In this document: positions 45,523 to 57,799 of the stretch, one piece after another
How the letters are laid out: each line of letters opens with the position of its first letter
Position numbering within the stretch: the stretch's first letter is position 1
NCBI GenBank assembly: GCA_024449915.1
Contig: JAMZAV010000307.1
Location: 248,001 to 312,000 of the forward strand
DNA from: Sweltsa coloradensis
Lineage: Eukaryota > Arthropoda > Insecta > Plecoptera > Chloroperlidae
Direction: 5' to 3'
DNA length: 64,000 nt
Notes under the pieces: generated by a model
Databases searched by the model: none
Seen by the model: the letters and a program-made list of their open reading frames with translations, nothing else
What the model was told of the DNA's origin: nothing
Translations under genes and position numbers: made by a program

Positions 45523-45700
45523 GGTTTAAGGGCGCGTCAACCGTTGGGTAATAACGCGTCACTCTAGCCTAGAGGATGAAGGGAGGAAAGACCCATGCTT
45601 ATCAGAACCACCCACGGGTAAGGGGAGGAAAAGGAGTTCTCACGTCGTGGTCGTCCTCGTCTTTGTCATCGTTTGTGTTGTGATTTTCGTCGTTGAATAC
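45523..45700 (+). repeat. Family A repeat, 3'-truncated
   Basis: AAGGGCGCGTCAACCGTTGG through CACGTCGTGGTCGTCCTCGT; stops after the GTC-rich core. Confidence 0.8.
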
Positions 45701-46271
45701 AATGGCTACATTAGTATATACTTTACAAAACATTTTAACAAATAGTTATGTTTTCCCAGCGGTCCCTCAGACAATACATGCACTTTTTAATCAAACGTCA
45801 AAATGTCAATAAATGAGTAGTAAAATTGCATTAAATGGATTTTGTTTTATACTTTAACTCTTTTGCTATTATTGAAATGTGTTTACTAAAGTGGTACGAA
45901 CAAAATACCTGAATAAATTATTCCAAACAACCCTTATCATTTATTTATATTTAAGCAGCAGTCAACTGCAAAACAAATACTTCGATTGAAAAGTTTTATA
46001 ATAATGGAGTGACGCAATTACTTGAACAAGTCTGTTTGTCATTACTGAATGTTATTACATAGCAAACATTGCAACCTAAAGGGAGAATAGCAATGTTGTT
46101 GCTCGCGGCACTTGACTCTCGTACTGCTCTTGACTCTGGATATGTATAGAGCTGTTCTAGAATATAATATAGGTTAAGCCGTGTTCTAGTGCTCCATATT
46201 TTGCGTTTTATCCGAACGACAATATTTTTATTAATTTGATGAAACTTTTATAGAGCAGGTGTTGTTAGTTC

Positions 46272-46459
46272 TGCACTTCAATATTTAAAGTAATTAAATA
46301 ATAATATTTGAAATAATATTTCGACGACTTTTAGTCTTTTTTTCACTGGTTTAATGGACATGTCCCCGTAACAACCTGACAATAAAACCAGTAGGAGACT
46401 ACTCGAAAGTCGTTGAAATATTGTTTTATTTCGTGTTATTTATATTTTATTTAAGTGCA
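46272..46459. mobile_element. Foldback element with TTCGACGACTT motif
   Basis: Arms of about 80 bp (46272-46353 and 46383-46459): TGCACTTCAATATTTAAA, AATATTTCGACGACTT and CACTGGTTT, each found in reverse on the other side. Left flank GATGAAACTTTTATAGAGCA. Confidence 0.7.
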
Positions 46460-47091
46460 ATGTTTTAATTTAATAATTTATGTTTTCGCATATGTAAATT
46501 ATTATGAATGGAAGTGTTATTTTGATAATTGGTGGAATATTGTTAAATATGGTTTATGTGTACACTTATCATTCAAGTTAATTGTACGGATCATATAAAC
46601 TTATAGGCCTACACATAATATAAACATTATATTTGATACAATTCAGAAATTAACTGAAAATTCCACCTACGGGAGTGTTTCCCGACTAACCAAATCAAGA
46701 AAATAGTATAAACTTGTTTTTACTCAGGTATAATAATATGTAAATAACAGTATTAATTTTTATATTGTGTGTTCTAAATGTAAATGTTTACTGACTATTG
46801 AAAGCTTAATATTTCAATCAAATAACTAATTTCTATTGTTGTATCCGTTAGACCAAATAAGGGAATTAAATATTCGCGGCTCTCTGGGGAACTAGCACGA
46901 TAGGGACTTCTACACTGTGTATACAACCTGTGTCTATATCATTCTGTTAGGTTTTAAACGCACAGCAAATATGAGTTTGACGCGTAAGCAAAATATTATC
47001 CTGAACTAAGTTTACTCGTTGAATGAAGATATTTGTGTAAATCGTGAACGTGTATTTCACAGACAAGACGATTAGGGGCTTAACATGAAGC

Positions 47092-47280
47092 TTTATAAGC
47101 CTCCCTCTCTTTCATGCTAGCCTGATACAAACATGAAGCGTTGCCTAAAACATCTCGCTTTGAGCCTCGACTGAGCAGATATGACGGAAAACCATAGTCA
47201 GAGGGATTCCTGGGTTAATTGGTGACTGAGCGCTTCGAGTTTTATAAGCCTCCCTCTCTTTCATGCTAGCCTGATACAAA
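47092..47280 (+). repeat. 40-bp direct repeat pair
   Basis: Identical 40-bp sequences at 47092-47131 and 47241-47280 (TTTATAAGCCTCCCTCTCTT ...) separated by about 110 bp of unrelated sequence. Confidence 0.85.
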
Positions 47281-49440
47281 ACACGTCATCTCGCGTCTAG
47301 ATCGAAGCCTGAATTCGGGCTTGAAAAGTCCACTTGAGTATCTTCGGATGTGCAGGTTTAAGAGGGCCTAGATCTCAATAAGAAAATGTCATATTCATTC
47401 ATAACATAACTATGTATATTTACTATTAGATAAGTTTGTGTGATTATTATGGTTATTCAGCAAGAACAATAATCTTTCGACCCTTGCGCCGCTGCACGAG
47501 TGCGGTCAGTCTGGGCTGGGCTATGTGTTAGGGGTAGAAATTAGTGTTTACCTGGGACTAGTCTCTGCCTGTCATCTACTGTAGTTTACTCACCGATCTC
47601 TTTTTACGCTTCGAGTGGACAGCGGATGCACCTGCCAGATGTTGAGAAGTGAAGCCTGACTAATTTAGAGAGTTTTCGTACTGTTAAACTACATAAACAA
47701 CACGATTACTAATATGTGGAAAGATTTCCCGCATAAGCAGTTGTTTTGTTCACATAAACGCAACGCACACAGACATGTTTGCTGTAAATATGTAAGTTAG
47801 CACCTCCAACATGGCCGCTGTTAGCATCTCCAACATGGCCGCCTCATATGAAATAAAATTAGACTGGTGCTAATATCAACGACCGTCCAAAATATTATAA
47901 CATACTCATTGTTTGCGATCCCAAACCATGGTCTTGAATGTAACAAGATTTAAAAAGTCATACTCAATTAACTTTGAGTTTCCAAGTAGTTTGAACGTTT
48001 ATTCATTGCAATTCGCGCTCAGACCCATGTTTTTGGTTCTTTATAAATAATTCGATAGGCAATTTGCAATGAATTAGATGATTATTTGAAACACTTTGAT
48101 GAAGTGATGTGCGTGTTGATGTAAAGGTGCTACAGTGTCGAATACACGGAACTGTGAAGGGATGCTAGTTTAATTTCTAAGAGAATTTATCTTTTTACAA
48201 TCAGATGAACAACTGAAATTTGAAACAACCGTAACCAAGTCGTGGTGCCTTATTTAACCAAGCTGAGTTGGGGCGTCAAGTTGTCACCTGACCACCATGA
48301 AACCTTATTGAACTTAAAAACTGTCATAATCTGGCGGTATTACTGTAACTAACAACACAAATGCTTAATTAAGTTGGGGTACTCACATTCATTCTTGGTT
48401 CAAAATGTGTTGAAACATGCTCAAAATCCCAACGGATATTAGTTACTTCTCCTACCTTAGTACCTACATAAAATTTATATTGTGATTGAGAACCTTAAAA
48501 AAAATTACTCGAATACATCAAAATCTAGGTTGTTATCGTTTACTAGGCTTTGTAACTATAGAAACTTAACAACATAATATTCTACACTGTGCATGAAAAC
48601 CAGGTGCCAAAAGGGTGTTTGTTGATTAGTTTACATTCTTGTAGTGTTAGTTGGAATGAGAAAGACATGGATATGCTTGAATAAACTTTTTACATTTAAA
48701 CATTGCATTTTGCAATGGAACTAGAAAGTAGAACGTATACAGAACACCTGTAAATATATAGCTAAAATTAACACACTCAAAATTATTGTGATCTAAAAAT
48801 AGAGCCAAGTTTATCTACTTTCTAAATTTGAGACTTTCAATATATAACTTTACTCTGCCCCGTGAATGTAGTATCTTTGCTTAGCTTTGCAAAATAAATT
48901 TGCGCTATTTGCAAAACCTAATTTATTTTACGAGTTTACTTATAACGTCATTTGTACTATAAAATTAAACATTTCAATTAGTAACGTACAATTTAAAATT
49001 TAATAAAATTAGCTTGGCACACATATAACATCATTTTATGAAAATGTAACATAGACAACAAAGTCAGAGAACAAAAATAATGACATTAGTGTGATACCAT
49101 GGCTTAGCTACTATACAGGTTGTGAATGGAATGTTAGAATTAAGCTGGAGCTAAGCTCTTTTCTACCATTCTCATGACACGTTACTTTTACAAATGAATG
49201 TGTTGCGGAAAAACAAAAATAATTTAAATGTAAAAAAAAGTTTGAGGAAAGTAATTTTTTAGTTATTTCATTGTGAAAACACTTGGAAAATAAACCTCAA
49301 AAGTAAATTTTCAATTCAAAATGTGACGTCGTTTAGAAAAGATCAAATCCATACGATTTTAAGATTACTAAACCGTCTTGTTCGTTTAAATAAAATCCAT
49401 GCTTGAATAGCGATTAACATAAACTTTATCTTGAACGATT

Positions 49441-49480
49441 GACTAGATCACGGTGACTAGACCACGGTGACTAGACTATA
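49441..49480 (+). repeat. Minisatellite, 16-17 bp unit
   Basis: GACTAGA-CACGGT unit repeated about 2.5 times. Confidence 0.7.
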
Positions 49481-50952
49481 GAAGGTAGTGGACAACAATT
49501 AACTTTGTTACCTGTAACAATGTTTGTAGTGCGCTCTGTGTTGAGAATAACACTTAAAAATTCAACAATATAAAATATAGTATATATAGTGTTTTCTGTG
49601 CAGTCATGACAAGGTTATCAACTAGATAAGTTGTGCTCCATGGGACTTGTAACAACTTGGACCAACTGGCAACACAATACTCTTCTAATCATCAGACCAT
49701 ATTCAAATAAACACACTTTTAAGAAGACTTTTTTTCTGGCCAGCCAAGAGGATATAATACATGACTAGGACAACAGAAAAGGAATTATTTTCTACAAACT
49801 GTGAGTGACTCGGTAACATCTTTCTTACAATGCAACGTTTTAGTTCTCGGTTGTTGTGAGAGTTTGTAAAACTATAATCCATAATTGTCAGTCAGACGAC
49901 AAGGATTTCTCTGCTTTGTTAGTTGAGGCATTGTTTAATTGAAAGTGAATTTATAATATTTATTAATGTTCTATTTAATTCTTTATTTAAGTTGGACATT
50001 GTATTTTATTATTATATATTCAATTGGAGGGTGTCAGGTAGCCAACTATGGGCAGATGCCTTTCTATCATTCTCGAATTTATTTTAATGACATGTTCAAA
50101 TTGTTTACAAATAAATACAAATATTAATAAATAAATACATTTTAATATGTACACTTAGTTTTTAGTCCTATTATTTCGTTTAATATCTTAATGATGAATG
50201 AATGTTAAAGAATTATTACATTCTTAATCATTCATCATTCATTTTATTGCAAATATAATTGGGGCATCGCTGGCTACCTACCCACTGTTTGCACAACTGA
50301 AGGGAGGTGTTGGCATACTTGGTACATTTTGACTGTAGGTAAACTTATACTTACTGCAGCCACTCATTTCCTGGAGAAGAATCGAACGGTGGTTACTTAG
50401 GTACGTCTGCTGTAGGTCGTAATTGTCTTGCAGTAAATTTCTAAATTTCTCATCCAAAGTTATCTATTTAACGGAATTTAATTCACATCATACTCATTTC
50501 TTTGATTTCTTTATTTTCATTCACATAAATAACGTTTGTTTTACTATTATCATCATTTTATTTTGTTAAAATCATATCTGTCTTTGAACTTTGAAAACAA
50601 TCTAATCATGGGAAACAAGTGATGTATGTACCTTTAACCGTACATCATTTGCTAGCAGAATGTACCAAATATTATGCCTTGCGCACTCAATTTGATCTCT
50701 CCCAATCATATGAAGAACTTCTATAACGGCGACAAACTTTATAAATTTCTCATCCATAGTTATCTATTTAACAAAATTTTATTCACATCATACAAATTTC
50801 TCTCTTTTCTTTATTTTCATTCACATACATAACTTTTATTTTGCTATTACTTTCATCATCATCAATTTATTTTGTTTTTTATACACTTAGAAAACAATCT
50901 AATCATCAAACATACCTGCATTAACTCATCTCATCAAACTTTCATTCACTGG

Positions 50953-51015
50953 CGGCGCAATATGACCTAACCGGTTGAAGCGCCCTAGTTTCTCACGTCG
51001 TCGTCGTTTTATAAA
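50953..51015 (-). repeat. Family A fragment, rearranged
   Basis: GCGCAATATGACCTAACCGG then GCGCCCT next to TCTCACGTCGTCGTCG, two family A blocks brought together. Confidence 0.45.
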
Positions 51016-51429
51016 GCATTTACAAGGTATAGAATGACAAACTAGGTAGTGGTGGTGACGGAAGTCGTGTAGGCCTACTTTATACCGGTGTGGACCCAGG
51101 TGACAAAATTGGTCTCTATTTCGGTAATAAAAGCACTCGAATACATGGTTGATTTAGTGTAAGTGATGCCCTGAGTATGTGGACAAGTTATATAATGATT
51201 GTGTGTACTTATATTGATAATGGGGAATCTTGTACTGGGTTCACAGATTGCGTCGGTTTTGAGTTCGATCGAGGACGGTCTAGGTGATATTTTGCGCTTT
51301 TTATATTTCCCATCGTATATATTTATGTTATATATTTCAAACATTTTAGAACAAAACACCCCCGCCTCTCGTTTCGTTTGACAACTCGTCGCGTTACACG
51401 AACCTAAGTCTGGTTTCGCCAGCGGTTTA

Positions 51430-51840
51430 GCCGAGCTCGTTTAACCGGTTCCCACTCGAACACCGAAGTTAAGCAGAATCGGGCGTGGTCATGGGTAGAG
51501 TGGGTGACCGCTCTACCCTGAAACTCACGTATACCGCTGGTTAGAGCAGATGGAGGGTTTGAAAGCTAGTGTAACGGCTTCGTTCTCCTTGACGTCTGCT
51601 CGGCAGTCCGGGTTAGTGGAGGAACCTATATGACTGTCAAAGTTACACCGTCCTGTCGGATGGGACGTTAAGCCGTTGGTCCCCTTGGTACTTTTCGAAA
51701 GGAGTAGGCTACGTGCCGGTACCGGGTTTCCCCTCCTCCCTTCTGTTCATACTTCATCCTCATCTATCACCACTCATCGTCTCGATTAGCCAAAGTGCAT
51801 AAATATGAGACGTTAAGCAATATTCAATCAATCAATCAAG
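51430..51840 (+). mobile_element. SINE-5S, most complete copy
   Basis: From GTTTAACCGGTTCCCACTCG through GAAGTTAAGCAGAATCGGGC, the body, GGATGGGACGTTAAGCCG and a 3' part (CACTCATCGTCTCGATTAGC), to an (ATCA)n-type tail CAATCAATCAATCAAG. The tail shows the true 3' end of the family. Confidence 0.88.
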
Positions 51841-51924
51841 TCTGGTTTCCCATGCTGGAGTAGGATTAGTTTCGACCGCTAACGAATAAATCAAATCAAC
51901 TTAGAATTGTACCATTGTTTGTTT

Positions 51925-52075
51925 GTATTTGGTAGACAAAGCCCAAAGCGATGACTGCCACAACGTGTGAACACCCCACCCCCTTTCCTAACCCTATCTG
52001 TGGCTGGTTTCTGACCAGAAAGGGTGTCCTCCCTAGGCCAGAGTGGCGCATTAATGACCTAACGGTTGACGGTTA
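51925..52075 (-). repeat. Family A repeat, partial
   Basis: Reverse copy of the 5' half: CTATCTGTGGCTGG, CCTAGGCCAGAGTGGCGCAT and GACCTAACGGTTGACGG. Confidence 0.7.
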
Positions 52076-54051
52076 TTGAGTTCATTCTTAGTAAATATTC
52101 TTCTTCTAAGCTTCATGATCATTAATATCAACTTAACCTTTTAACGTCCAAAGTATGTATCTATACAAATCATGGAAGAGTAGGACATGCGTTTATAAGT
52201 CTGAAATTTTGAGCATATGTCATTTCGGTGGAAATATATGGCTGTAGAGAAAATTGAATATATTCGTGTTCTTTTTCTGTATGATTCAGACAAAATTTGT
52301 AAAATCTATTAGGCCTACTGTAGGGCTATGCATGTGCAAAGTTACATACACGTCGGATGCATCTTGGCCGAGCGAATAGTTGTTTGCTAACTGCCAAATG
52401 TGTCCCATTCCCTCTTAAAAACTTAAAATCACTGATGAAAGTCTACAAGCGAATCATTTAGAATTTTAGTTTCCGAAAAAAAGCTACATTCGCTGAGTGT
52501 TTCTTTCCTGTCAGAATCAAAACATGTTTTAATGCTATGTAATTCAAGTTATTCAATTCAAGTGAAGGCCATTGAAAATTCCTATTAAAAGATATTTAAT
52601 AAATCAAAATACAAAATTCAAAATTAGACTACGTACTACATGACAAAATAAGAAAAATACAAAAAAACACAAATAAATTAAAATAAAAACCATACTTCAA
52701 ACTTAGTATTATTATTTCCATTTTTTCGATGGGCTGAAAACGCATCTATTACCCCCTCTTTTCGTTGAAGGCGGATTATAAATCTAATTCAATCCCATGT
52801 TATCCCGTATAATCTTCTCTTCGTTTTCCAATCTTGACAGGAGTTAATCTCTGAAATAAAGTGAACAAGGTCGATTACTTTAAAGATTAAGTTATGCAAG
52901 AACTCTTTCTAAGGGGAATTTATTCCATGGAAAACAGTCCTGTTAAATATTATTTTAACTAAATGAACACCCGCGCCTAAATATGATAAGCTTAATAATA
53001 CATAAACATATTATTGCTGACCAAAGGTTTTATAAACCAAAACAATACTGATATGATCTCATTTTTATATACGAGTTTCAAAAATATCAATAATTATAAA
53101 TATTTTGTTTCTATCTGCAAGTGGGGCTACAACTGAATCGAAAATATAGGATTACGAAAAACAGGGACTAAAGTCACTTTTGTTACTAGTCACATTTTAC
53201 CCACTTTTGACCTGTTCATCTATTAAGAGCATTGTATAATCATCAATTTTTTATTTTTCATTAAAATTAGTAAGTTTGAGTGTGGGCAGTCTTATTTGTA
53301 AGTTGTTATGATTGTATTGTATTGGTAAACTACTGAGCTTCTTGAACTCTCCATATTTCTGATGCATGTTGCCGTTAAATTTGGATCTATGAATTTGTTG
53401 TGACTGTAACATACAATCATAGGATTAGAGCCATCACACATATTTTATGAAAATAAGTCGTCGGAATTTTTATTGCACATATTTTATGATTTTTTTCTCT
53501 TTTCCATAGCCATAAAGTAAGGTTGAGAAATAGTCTTCGTCTCGATTTATATGTTTTCCATATTTTTGTATACGAATGTGCACTTAACATAAGTGTATCT
53601 TGTTACAAAGAAAACTTTATTCACACAGAAAGAAATAAAATAGTTAATTTTATACGTAAGTAAGTTTCTATTTCTTTTGCTTTTTTGTGAAATACCACAT
53701 TGCATGATGATGATGATGATGTATAAACATTGTTGAACATGCAACAACAACAAAAGACAAACGCCTGTCAATCGGAGGTGATGTTTTCAGAGTGTGATGT
53801 GCACCTGTGATACATGGACAGCTGACCCGACACCTCCACCAAAAGACTTAAGCAATTGTTCACGTTTTAATTTTATATTTCAACCTCCAATTGAGCTTAT
53901 TTAAAAGATACATTCCATACTTTGCGCAGAAGAATACTATTTTAAAGTTTAAATATGTTTGTGCCTTTGCATGCATGCAATGTGTGATTAAAAACTATGT
54001 ATAGCTCAATGCGTGATTCAATTACGGATTATTCGTGATTTTAGTTTAGTT
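52076..54051. other. No gene recognised
   Basis: AT-rich, stop-dense; includes a (GAT)n run at 53704-53720. Confidence 0.55.
53820..53850 (+). repeat. Family F core, isolated
   Basis: ACCCGACACCTCCACCAAAA at 53825-53844 with one mismatch to the core. Upstream family sequence is not recognisable. Confidence 0.45.
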
Positions 54052-54345
54052 TATTTGAATTAAGGGCGCGTCAACCGTTAGGTCATAACTCATAATGCGT
54101 AACTCTAGCCTATAGAAGATGTGGGAAGGAATGCCCCATGCTGGTCATAACCAGTCACGGACAGAGGGATGAAAATGGAGGTTCTCACGTCGTCGTCGTC
54201 GTCGTCGTCGTCGTCGGGGAGGTTGTCAAGGGAATAGGGAGGGACCCTGACGACGACTGTTAGAGCTCACCTCTAGTTTCAGGAAGTACTCCCCGAATTG
54301 CTAGCTGATGCTTGCGAGATGGACTTTATCTCTTTACTCGCGTTT
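54052..54345 (+). repeat. Family A repeat
   Basis: Forward copy with AAGGGCGCGTCAACCGTTAG, an uninterrupted (GTC)n run at 54189-54217, GACGACGACTGTTAGAGCTC, and ATGCTTGCGAGATGGACTTT. Confidence 0.85.
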
Positions 54346-55191
54346 TACGAAAAAAACACAAAAGAAAACACATTTTTGTCAGTTGTACTTTCTATAAAAC
54401 TCACATTTCCTAGGGCTTCACACTCCTATTTTCTAATTGATATGTTGAGCTACGTTTAATACTAATGATTCCGTGGATGAATTGAGGGCACAATGAGCCA
54501 GCACGTTTGAAAAAGAAACGTAATGAAACGGTTGAACGAATCTTTGTAAGTAGCGTTCGCTCGATCTCTAATTGGACTAACGTAACTACTAGGTACCTGT
54601 ATGAAACTAACGTCAGAACACAAAAGGAACATTATCCAGTCTTACATAGAGAAATGATTACTATTTTACTCCCAGACTCCGACGATTGGCGTCCAGTTTC
54701 AAACTAATTAATACATATTCCGAGCAGTGATGTTTGAATATGGTGATTTTAATTAACGTATCACGTTAAACTAGAGTATAATTGAAAATAGAGGAGAAGA
54801 AAATCAACGGTGTGCGCATGGTAGGAAGTGGGACACGGCGATTGTGTTATTTCAAACAGTGGTTTTCAGGTCACTTTATAATATATGTACAATACACTAG
54901 GTAACTCACGTTTTAACAAAGGGAACTCACTTTTCAGGCTGATTTCAGTTCGTTAGAGTTGAGCTGATAGTTAATTTATGGGGAATAGTTGTAAACTAAG
55001 ATAAATTATTATTAGGAATAGGGTAAGAGTTTTCGTAAAATTTAAGTGTTAATCTTATATCATAGTCTTCATTGATGCTGTTATATAAAATTTTAAAACT
55101 TTTATACAAACAGTCTGTTTTATGTTTTAATTAGTTTTGGATAGGCCAATGAAAAAGGATTTCATTTACTAAACTATAAATATTTGCATCC

Positions 55192-55223
55192 GTCTATCTG
55201 TCTGTCTGTCTTTCTGTCCGTGC
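55192..55223 (+). repeat. (CTGT)n microsatellite
   Basis: CTATCTGTCTGTCTGTCTTT-type repeat. Confidence 0.85.
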
Positions 55224-55924
55224 ATCGTGTGATTAATTGAATCAACATATTAATCCCCTCTGGTTGCCTCGGGCCCCGGCCAGCTTGTGGAGGGGGGGGG
55301 GGGGCAGTCTTCGTACTCGACCCGGACGTCTTGTGGCTGGGCGCCCCTCACTGAGTTAGTTGACTCCTTTGAATTACTTCGTTTTGTTCAGTAATTAATC
55401 AAAGTGCTACTTGGCAGTTCATAGTCTCCGATTTAATTAGTTACATTTCGGTGACGTTTACTCGTGAATGGTAGGAGTGACGATGGTTCCTAAGATAATT
55501 GTGATGTATCATTACTGAATCTTAAAAGCAATGTGCACGGGTATATTTGATTTTGTATTTAAATAACGTATTTACTTTGTTGACATAGAATGAGCTCATT
55601 CCACTTTTTTTTTTTACATACAGAAGAAAGTAAAAATCACACAATCATGTTATAACAAAAACAGTGAACATTTAGGAAAAATTATGGCTGTCAAAACATT
55701 ACATGACAGCAAAGTTTTTTAAAAATGTTTGGATGTCCCTATTCAGGTGTGTATCTAAGGGTTTTTGGAGTTGGATAATTATTTTCAATTTAATGAATGG
55801 GCAAAACACTCTTGTATGTGTAATTAATTATGTAGAAATCAAACCAGAAATTTAAAAAAATCCGCCCTGATGAGATAGAATGTTTATTTCGTGTATAAAT
55901 TTGGATAATAATTGTTAAGTGATT

Positions 55925-56000
55925 TGTCAAAGGCTGTTGTAGAGGATTCAATCCATTGCATTTACATCAACGACTGAATAAAATCTCGGAAAAACCAGAA
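55925..56000 (-). mobile_element. SINE-C fragment, degenerate
   Basis: Resembles the SINE-C body in reverse (AGAGGATTCAATCCATTGCAT, then CGACTGAATAAAATCTCGG). Short and diverged. Confidence 0.35.
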
Positions 56001-57051
56001 TTTTAAAATTGAAACACAAAACAACACAAATGTAATATAAAAAATACGACACAATAAGAACATGTTACAAAGCCGTTGGAAGATTAGACTTGCTTTCATT
56101 GACTGAATAAAACGCAGAGAAAACCATTAGATTTTAAATTATAAGACAACATTAACTTTGAAAATACAAAATTTATATCTACTTTGAAAATTTACCGTGA
56201 TCTGTATGCGGGGGGTTTTTATGTGTTTGAATTCAAGTGATTAAAATTGACGAAAAATCAAAATTAATTTAACCTTTATAGTTTTCCCCTAAATTTGTAT
56301 TCGCAGTTTAATTGATTATACACTGTTACAAATCATAGGGGAGGGGGGAATCTTTGAATTCCAATTGATAAAATTTGATTTTGAAAATCCAATTTAAGTA
56401 TATTTCATTTTTATTTAACTAATCAATGGAAATCTACTACAGTTCGATCCTAGCTTATTGTGGAATTTATTGATTGCGTGGAAGTCGAAAAAATCGCAGT
56501 ATTTATTGTTAGTTGTGCTGTTTTTCCACCGTTTACAATAACATTAGTGTTTTATCCTGTTTAAAGGCAATGCTCCAAAAACAAGCTGCCATTGGACGTT
56601 GGTTGGTTATAACCGTGAAACGAGGACGGACACACATAGACGGATCCACAAGAAATGATGCTAGTCGGGAAATGTACTTTGATTATCTAACAACCATTGT
56701 ACAACAACGTCAGATTCAGTGAATGGATCGGGATTTACCCTGCCAAGAAAACTTTTGAGTCTGAACATTACCAAAATGGTTCATGTGCAATAGAATATAA
56801 TATAAACTTAAATATATTGTTATGCAATATTCGATTCATGAATACAAATTAATATATGTTTAGATAAAGACTTTGGGTTTTGTTAAACTAGCTACTTTTA
56901 AAGCATTTTCACTCATTTTCTTCGAACTTTACAACTGCCAGTATTGACTTTCAATAGTAGAAATTCAAGCGGCCATGCATATATTTTATTCCGACTAAAA
57001 TGGAAACGTAAATTTCCACTATAATTGAAAGCTATAGATTAACTCCACGGA

Positions 57052-57690
57052 CTATAGACAGGATGCAACCATGAGGGTGCGACGCTGGAAGCAGTGCAGC
57101 TATTTCCCGTTTCGAATTATCTACACAATAATCCTCGATGGCTTCCGGAAGTGGGTGAACAATCATGAGCTTCTAGGTTGCGCTGGAGTAAGGGGTCAGT
57201 TGTCTAGAACTAACACGCGTTACTACCAGGTTATTTAGCTTATCGTGCCCTTGTCTGGGCCCAGGGTAGATTTGGCCCAGAGGGTGGCTCTGCTGATCGT
57301 AAAATACGAGACAAGAGACAAAGCCCATCTCGCAAACATCAGGTAGTCAGTAGTGGAGTTTATTACTCCCCGAAACTATAGGCGCTCTCTGGCAATTGTC
57401 GTCGGGGACATCTTTCCTTTTCCTTGACGACCTCCCCGACGACGATGACAATGACAAAATGAACGATGACAGAGACGATGACGACCGCGACGTGAGAACC
57501 CCCTTTTCCTCCCCCTACCTGTGGCTGGTTCTTACTAGCATAGGCCACTCCTCCTCATATCCACTAGGATATTTAGATAGATAGATATTTTTATTCACTT
57601 AGACTAGTACAGTGTACAAGTATAACTCTTTGCACATAAAGTGAATAGTCTTTAATCAATCAAAATAAAAGTGATGATACTAATAAAAAT
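57052..57690 (+). repeat. Direct duplication, copy 1 (family A fragment plus LINE-V tail)
   Basis: A block of about 640 bp nearly identical to 59290-59925, with only some 15-20 differences and one 10-bp indel visible by eye. It contains a reverse-oriented family A copy (57238-57570) fused to a + strand tail with an inverted repeat TATTCACTT/AAGTGAATA (57592-57647), ending in (AAT)n. That hairpin plus (AAT)n layout looks like a LINE 3' end, called LINE-V here. Confidence 0.85.
57238..57570 (-). repeat. Family A repeat in duplicated block 1
   Basis: Reverse copy from GGGCCCAGGGTAGATTTGG to ATATCCACTAGGATA, where it fuses to the LINE-V tail. Confidence 0.85.
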
Positions 57691-57712
57691 AATAATAATA
57701 ATAATAATAATA

Positions 57713-57771
<59 letters not shown>
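57684..57771. repeat. (AAT)n microsatellite
   Basis: About 88 bp of almost perfect AAT repeats between the LINE-V tail and the LINE-Y polyA tail. Confidence 0.95.

Positions 57772-57799
<28 letters not shown>

Larger units (their letters stand above)
46686..50952. other. No gene recognised
   Basis: About 4.3 kb of AT-rich sequence with the 47-kb direct repeat, a minisatellite and one 50-nt hairpin (50190-50239). No ORF over about 60 codons. This is the longest stretch without a recognised mobile element. Confidence 0.6.
54346..57051. other. No gene recognised
   Basis: AT-rich with a G-run at 55292-55304. The ORFs at 54507 and 56513 (66 and 69 codons) have no recognisable domains. Weak direct repeats at about 55965-56040 and 56095-56165 (GACTGAATAAAA). 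Confidence 0.55.

Noticed and set aside
49981..50294. Large inverted repeat suggested by AGGTAGCCAAC and GGCTACCT
   Set aside because: Pairing is limited to about nine bases; only the 50-nt hairpin inside is convincing.
51430..51540. Possible functional 5S rRNA gene
   Set aside because: Only the internal promoter region matches; the 5' third and the closing stem are missing and a SINE body follows.
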